DNA of 64,000 nt from NCBI RefSeq assembly GCF_001436605.1, contig NZ_AYZL01000016.1, forward strand, positions 149,392-213,391. The letters run 5' to 3'. A model generated the notes under the pieces. The model had not been told where the DNA came from and ran no database searches. It saw only the letters and a program-made list of their open reading frames with translations. Below, one piece after another: positions 61,030 through 64,000 of the stretch. Source of the stretch: Holzapfeliella floricola DSM 23037 = JCM 16512 (GTDB lineage Bacteria > Bacillota > Bacilli > Lactobacillales > Lactobacillaceae). The stretch's first letter is position 1. Each line of letters begins with the position of its first letter. The position numbers and the translations under genes were made by a program.

Positions 61030-61422
61030 CTATTTTAATTGGTTTACAACTGACTGTGGCACTTGTGATTTTTCGACTAGCGTTGTGTTATTCACACGTG
61101 TTTTTGATAGCTCACCTTTCACATACTGACCAACAGCATATGGAACATTATCTTTATTAATGCTTCTAACTGAAAATTCAGTATCTTGTTTTGTCCCATT
61201 TTCAAATACAAAAGTTTCTTTGTAATTATAGCTATAAATTTGTTTATTATTACTATCGGCTACTAATTGACCGTTACTATCTTTTTCTGCTTCAACTGTT
61301 GGCGCTTGTTTAACGATAGCATAAGCATCTTGGCTCTTATACGTATCACTGTAATACTTAAATGAAAATCCCCCAACTAATACAATAACAACCAACATAA
61401 TAATTCCAATGATTTTTTTCAT
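61030..61422 (-). CDS. YxeA family (DUF1093) exported protein
   Basis: The 130-residue protein has an N-terminal membrane or signal helix (about 4-22) and an OB-like beta domain of the DUF1093/YxeA type (YKETFVFENGTKQDTEFSVRS, then YVKGELSKTRVNN). Members are small secreted or membrane-anchored proteins of unknown role. It is downstream of gpmA but behind a strong terminator. Confidence 0.8.
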   Translation of the reverse strand: MKKIIGIIMLVVIVLVGGFSFKYYSDTYKSQDAYAIVKQAPTVEAEKDSNGQLVADSNNKQIYSYNYKETFVFENGTKQDTEFSVRSINKDNVPYAVGQYVKGELSKTRVNNTTLVEKSQVPQSVVNQLK

Positions 61423-61443
61423 TATTATTTTTTCCTTTCAAAT

Positions 61444-61482
61444 AAAAAACTCTTGATAATTTTACGATATCAAGAGTTTTTT
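61444..61482 (-). terminator. Terminator after gpmA
   Basis: On the minus strand AAAAAACTCTTGAT and its complement form a stem of about 14 bp with a short A/T loop, followed by T residues. It lies about 38 bases past the gpmA stop. Confidence 0.88.
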
Positions 61483-61519
61483 GTCAGCTAAACTGATTGA
61501 TTTTAACAAATAATTAAAA

Positions 61520-62206
61520 TTAAAGTTTAACTTTATTTGTAATTTGTAGATCACGGTCCAAGTCATAAACAACTGGTTGACCTGTAGCCATTTCAACATC
61601 CATGATATCTTCATCTGAAATGTTTTCAATGTATTTTGTTAAAGCACGTAGTGAGTTACCGTGAGCTGCAACGATAACGTTTTTACCTGCACGTAGGTCT
61701 TTAGCAATGTGGTCTTCCCAGAAAGGAATTGCACGTTCTAAAGTAACTTTCAAGTTTTCTCCACCAGGGATAGTACGTGGGTCAAGGTCAGCGTAACGAC
61801 GGTCGTTTGCTGCTGAACCTTCATCATCTGCACTCAATAGTGGAGGTAGTGTATCGTATGAACGACGCCAGATGTGAACTTGGTCTTCACCGTATTTGTC
61901 AGCTGTTTCTTTTTTGTCCATACCTTGTAACGCACCATAGTGACGTTCGTTTAGGCGCCATGATTTAACTTCTGGTACCCAAAGTTGATCTGATTCTTCT
62001 AATGCAAAGTGTAAAGTTTTGATAGCACGAGTTAAAACTGATGTATAAGCTTGATCGAATTCGATACCTGCTTCTTTAAGTTTACGTCCTGCTGCTTTAG
62101 CTTCTTCAACACCTTGTTCTGATAGGTTAACATCTTCCCAACCAGTAAATAGGTTTTTTAGGTTCCATTCACTTTGTCCGTGACGGATAAATACTAATTT
62201 TGCCAT
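61520..62206 (-). CDS. gpmA: 2,3-bisphosphoglycerate-dependent phosphoglycerate mutase
   Basis: GpmA interconverts 3- and 2-phosphoglycerate in glycolysis. The 228-residue enzyme has the phosphohistidine in [10 protein letters not shown] near residue 8, RRSYDTLPP near 113, and the second His in [11 protein letters not shown] near 180. It has its own promoter with a cre-like site inside the spacer, which would link it to carbon supply. Confidence 0.97.
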   Translation of the reverse strand: MAKLVFIRHGQSEWNLKNLFTGWEDVNLSEQGVEEAKAAGRKLKEAGIEFDQAYTSVLTRAIKTLHFALEESDQLWVPEVKSWRLNERHYGALQGMDKKETADKYGEDQVHIWRRSYDTLPPLLSADDEGSAANDRRYADLDPRTIPGGENLKVTLERAIPFWEDHIAKDLRAGKNVIVAAHGNSLRALTKYIENISDEDIMDVEMATGQPVVYDLDRDLQITNKVKL

Positions 62207-62244
62207 GATTGATTTCTCCTTCGCATTTGTGTTATTACATCTTT

Positions 62245-62273
62245 ATTTTACACTGAAAGCGCTTAGATTTCAA
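62245..62273 (-). promoter_or_regulatory. gpmA promoter with embedded cre-like site
   Basis: On the minus strand TTGAAA and TAAAAT are exactly 17 bases apart, about 40 bases before gpmA. The spacer on the plus strand reads TGAAAGCGCTTAGA (62254-62267), which matches the CcpA cre consensus TGWAANCGNTNWCA at all but one conserved position (G for C near the end). A CcpA site in the spacer would normally repress. Confidence 0.6.
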
Positions 62274-62289
62274 AAGTTACTGGCAGTTT

Positions 62290-63690
62290 TTAATTTAATT
62301 GTTCGTTTACTTTTGCATTAGTTGTCCAAATCATCACAACTTGGATTAGAGTTAGTACTAATAAAAACATTAGCGCATACATTGACCCTTGAGTTGTGGC
62401 AACTGTTTCACTATTAGAACTGGCTTGAATCGTTGAATCAATAATAGTTGAAACAATAACTGTAGCAATAGCACCAGAAAATTGTTGCACAGTTGTTAAA
62501 ATAGCATTACCATCGGCTTTCATTTCTCCAGGTAAGTAGCTTAATCCTTGAGTCATAATGTTGCCGTATGAAAGTCCTACTCCTAGCATGATAATGGTGT
62601 ATAAAATTGTGATAAACCTATCACTTAAATTGTAGGTAAAAATACTCAAAACTAGTAACGGTATGATTATCAAAATCACACCCGTAATAATTGGTTTTTT
62701 GGCACCTAATCGATCAAGTAAAATACCTGAAATAGGTGATATAACTGCCCCTAAAACAGCACCCGGTAGCAAAATCAATCCAGCTACTGTTGAACTACTA
62801 TGATTAACCAATTGAACATAGTTAGGAACGATGAAAGCTAGCCCTAATGTCACGAATTGAGTGACAAAAAAGCTAAATACATACTTAGCAAACGATGTAT
62901 TTTTTAAACTTTTAACGTTTAAGAGTGGCGAAACTTGGCTGTTTTGTCGACTAACAAAAAAGAATAATGAGACAACACCTACTGCCACAGGTAAAATAAC
63001 GGTCAAACTTGCTAGACTGTTGTGACTAATGCCACTAATTCCTAGAATTAAGCCCGCAAAGGTCAGTACAATCAATACAAAACTTAGCAAATCAAAACTT
63101 TCAGAAGGTTCAGATACATTGTTCAACTTGCCAATTGTGGATAACCCTAATACAAGGGAAATCACTAAAACTGGAATTAGCAAGACGAAAATATAACGCC
63201 AACCTAACGTACTTAAAACAACACCACCAAAAGTCGGACCAACAGCTGATGCTGAAGCGGTAATTAATGAGCCGATTCCCATCATGAATCCTAGTCTTTC
63301 TTTTGGTACATTTTCTAAAATAATGTTAAACATCAAGGGCAATGCGACCCCTGTTCCAATTCCTTGAACAAATCGTCCCATCAATAATAACCAAAAGTTT
63401 GGGGCAATAATATCAAGTACTAATCCAATAATGAACAGCACGTTCGCAGTCACAAATAAATTGCGTGTTTTAAATTTGTTTTTCAAAAATTTGGATAGTG
63501 GGATAATACTGGATAATACTAGTAAGTAAATAGTAGTCATCCACTGTACTGTACTAATTCCAACATTAAATTCTGAGATTAAAGTTGGAAACGTGATACT
63601 CATCGAGGTTTCCACAACTACCCCACTAAACGTCATTACACCTGTAGCTAAAATAGCTAGTATTACATTAATAGATAATTTTTTATTCAT
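62290..63690 (-). CDS. MFS transporter, DHA2 (14-TM) family, putative drug exporter
   Basis: The 466-residue protein has about fourteen membrane helices and the DHA2 motif ETSMSITFPTLISEFN in helix 1, with the loop GRFVQGIGTGVALPLMF and motif C AVGPTFGGVV. It looks like an EmrB/QacA-type drug:H+ antiporter or an MdrL/LmrB-like exporter; the substrate is unknown. The start ATG overlaps the stop of a five-codon upstream ORF that has the stronger ribosome site. Confidence 0.85.
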   Translation of the reverse strand: MNKKLSINVILAILATGVMTFSGVVVETSMSITFPTLISEFNVGISTVQWMTTIYLLVLSSIIPLSKFLKNKFKTRNLFVTANVLFIIGLVLDIIAPNFWLLLMGRFVQGIGTGVALPLMFNIILENVPKERLGFMMGIGSLITASASAVGPTFGGVVLSTLGWRYIFVLLIPVLVISLVLGLSTIGKLNNVSEPSESFDLLSFVLIVLTFAGLILGISGISHNSLASLTVILPVAVGVVSLFFFVSRQNSQVSPLLNVKSLKNTSFAKYVFSFFVTQFVTLGLAFIVPNYVQLVNHSSSTVAGLILLPGAVLGAVISPISGILLDRLGAKKPIITGVILIIIPLLVLSIFTYNLSDRFITILYTIIMLGVGLSYGNIMTQGLSYLPGEMKADGNAILTTVQQFSGAIATVIVSTIIDSTIQASSNSETVATTQGSMYALMFLLVLTLIQVVMIWTTNAKVNEQLN

Positions 63691-63700
63691 TAATAATCAT
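63683..63700 (-). other. Five-codon upstream ORF overlapping the MFS start
   Basis: On the minus strand ATG (63698-63700) starts MIINE and ends TAA at 63683, overlapping the MFS start codon at 63690. The AGGAGAAG site is about 5 bases from this ATG and about 15 from the MFS start. Confidence 0.35.
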
Positions 63701-63858
63701 TATTTCTTCTCCTATAAAAATCTAATTTATTTACAGAATCATTCACGACAGTTCATTACAGCCAAGATTCCCTCCTTTTATTTAGTTTTAGCGCGATTGA
63801 TTCAGATAAATAAAAGATTAACATTATTTAAAATTCCTCGCAATACATTGATTCAAAT

Positions 63859-63896
63859 AAAAAAAGACAGCTGATTTTTCCAACTGTCTTTTTTTG
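63859..63896 (-). terminator. Terminator after the ABC ATPase gene
   Basis: A stem AAAAAAAGACAG with CTGTCTTTTTTT and an inner part (TTGG/TCAG) forms a hairpin with a T run on the minus strand. It follows the stop codon of the partial gene at the right edge. Confidence 0.85.
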
Positions 63897-63897
63897 C

Positions 63898-64000
63898 TTA
63901 TAGCACTTTTGATAAAAAGTCTTGTGTACGTTTATGTTGTGGACGATCAAAGATTTGTTCAGGTGTGCCCTGTTCAATAATGTGTCCTTGATCAAAGAAT
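63898..64000 (-). CDS. Amino-acid ABC transporter ATP-binding protein, C-terminus (partial)
   Basis: Only the last 34 codons are in the window: FFDQGHIIEQGTPEQIF-DRPQHKRTQDFLSKVL. This is the end of a polar amino-acid (GlnQ-type) ABC ATPase, with the D-loop and H-loop region and most of the protein outside the window. Its substrate cannot be judged here. Confidence 0.85.
   Translation of the reverse strand, partial: FFDQGHIIEQGTPEQIFDRPQHKRTQDFLSKVL

Overview
The window is AT-rich, densely coded DNA from a low-GC Gram-positive lactic acid bacterium. WxL and DUF916 surface proteins, an L-lactate dehydrogenase, the mazEF-alr-acpS order, crtNM and a dNTPase gene beside rpoE together point to Enterococcaceae, perhaps a Vagococcus or Enterococcus relative. 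The genus is inference. No phage, insertion sequence, CRISPR array or rRNA was seen, so this is mostly core chromosome with a more variable right end.

Left part (1-24.7 kb). A minus-strand cell-division, translation and repair cluster runs pth, mfd, rqcP, divIC, an S1-domain gene, tilS, ftsH, hslO and the first codons of dusB; hpt, common between tilS and ftsH in relatives, is absent. The ldh gene stands alone and is followed by a c-di-AMP-type CBS protein. Then come murF, cshA, acpS, alr and mazEF, an MFS exporter, rpmE2, a MurA-type enzyme with Asp in place of the catalytic Cys, pyrG with a CTP-responsive-looking attenuator, rpoE, a DUF1934 gene, a dNTPase and mscL.

Middle part (24.7-45.5 kb). 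A conserved run reads metG, tatD, rnmV, rsmA, veg, purR, a VanZ-RDD membrane protein, glmU and prs. Next come mgtA behind a clear M-box magnesium riboswitch, a lemA/TPM pair, trpS behind a Trp T-box, a HelD-like helicase, a degenerate CPBP membrane protein, a lipoprotein, an orphan sucrose-6-phosphate hydrolase and a Gly-Thr tRNA pair.

Right part (45.5-64 kb). An MntR-type regulator precedes a two-gene C30 carotenoid operon (crtN-crtM). Two tandem DUF975 membrane proteins and tyrS (Tyr T-box) follow, then a bactoprenol-type glycosyltransferase, plsY, an LCP cell-wall ligase, pcp and udk. An AEC permease is paired with a D-2-hydroxyacid dehydrogenase. A WxL surface locus (a decayed WxL gene, a DUF916 protein and an intact WxL protein) comes next, then a YxeA protein, gpmA with a CcpA-like site inside its promoter, a 14-TM MFS exporter and the 3' end of an ABC ATPase gene.

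I did not find a wholly new multi-gene system. The observations most worth follow-up are the Cys-to-Asp MurA paralog, the pyrG reiterative-transcription leader, the M-box leader with its unclear expression platform and micro-ORF, the decayed WxL gene, and the gpmA promoter with an embedded cre-like site.
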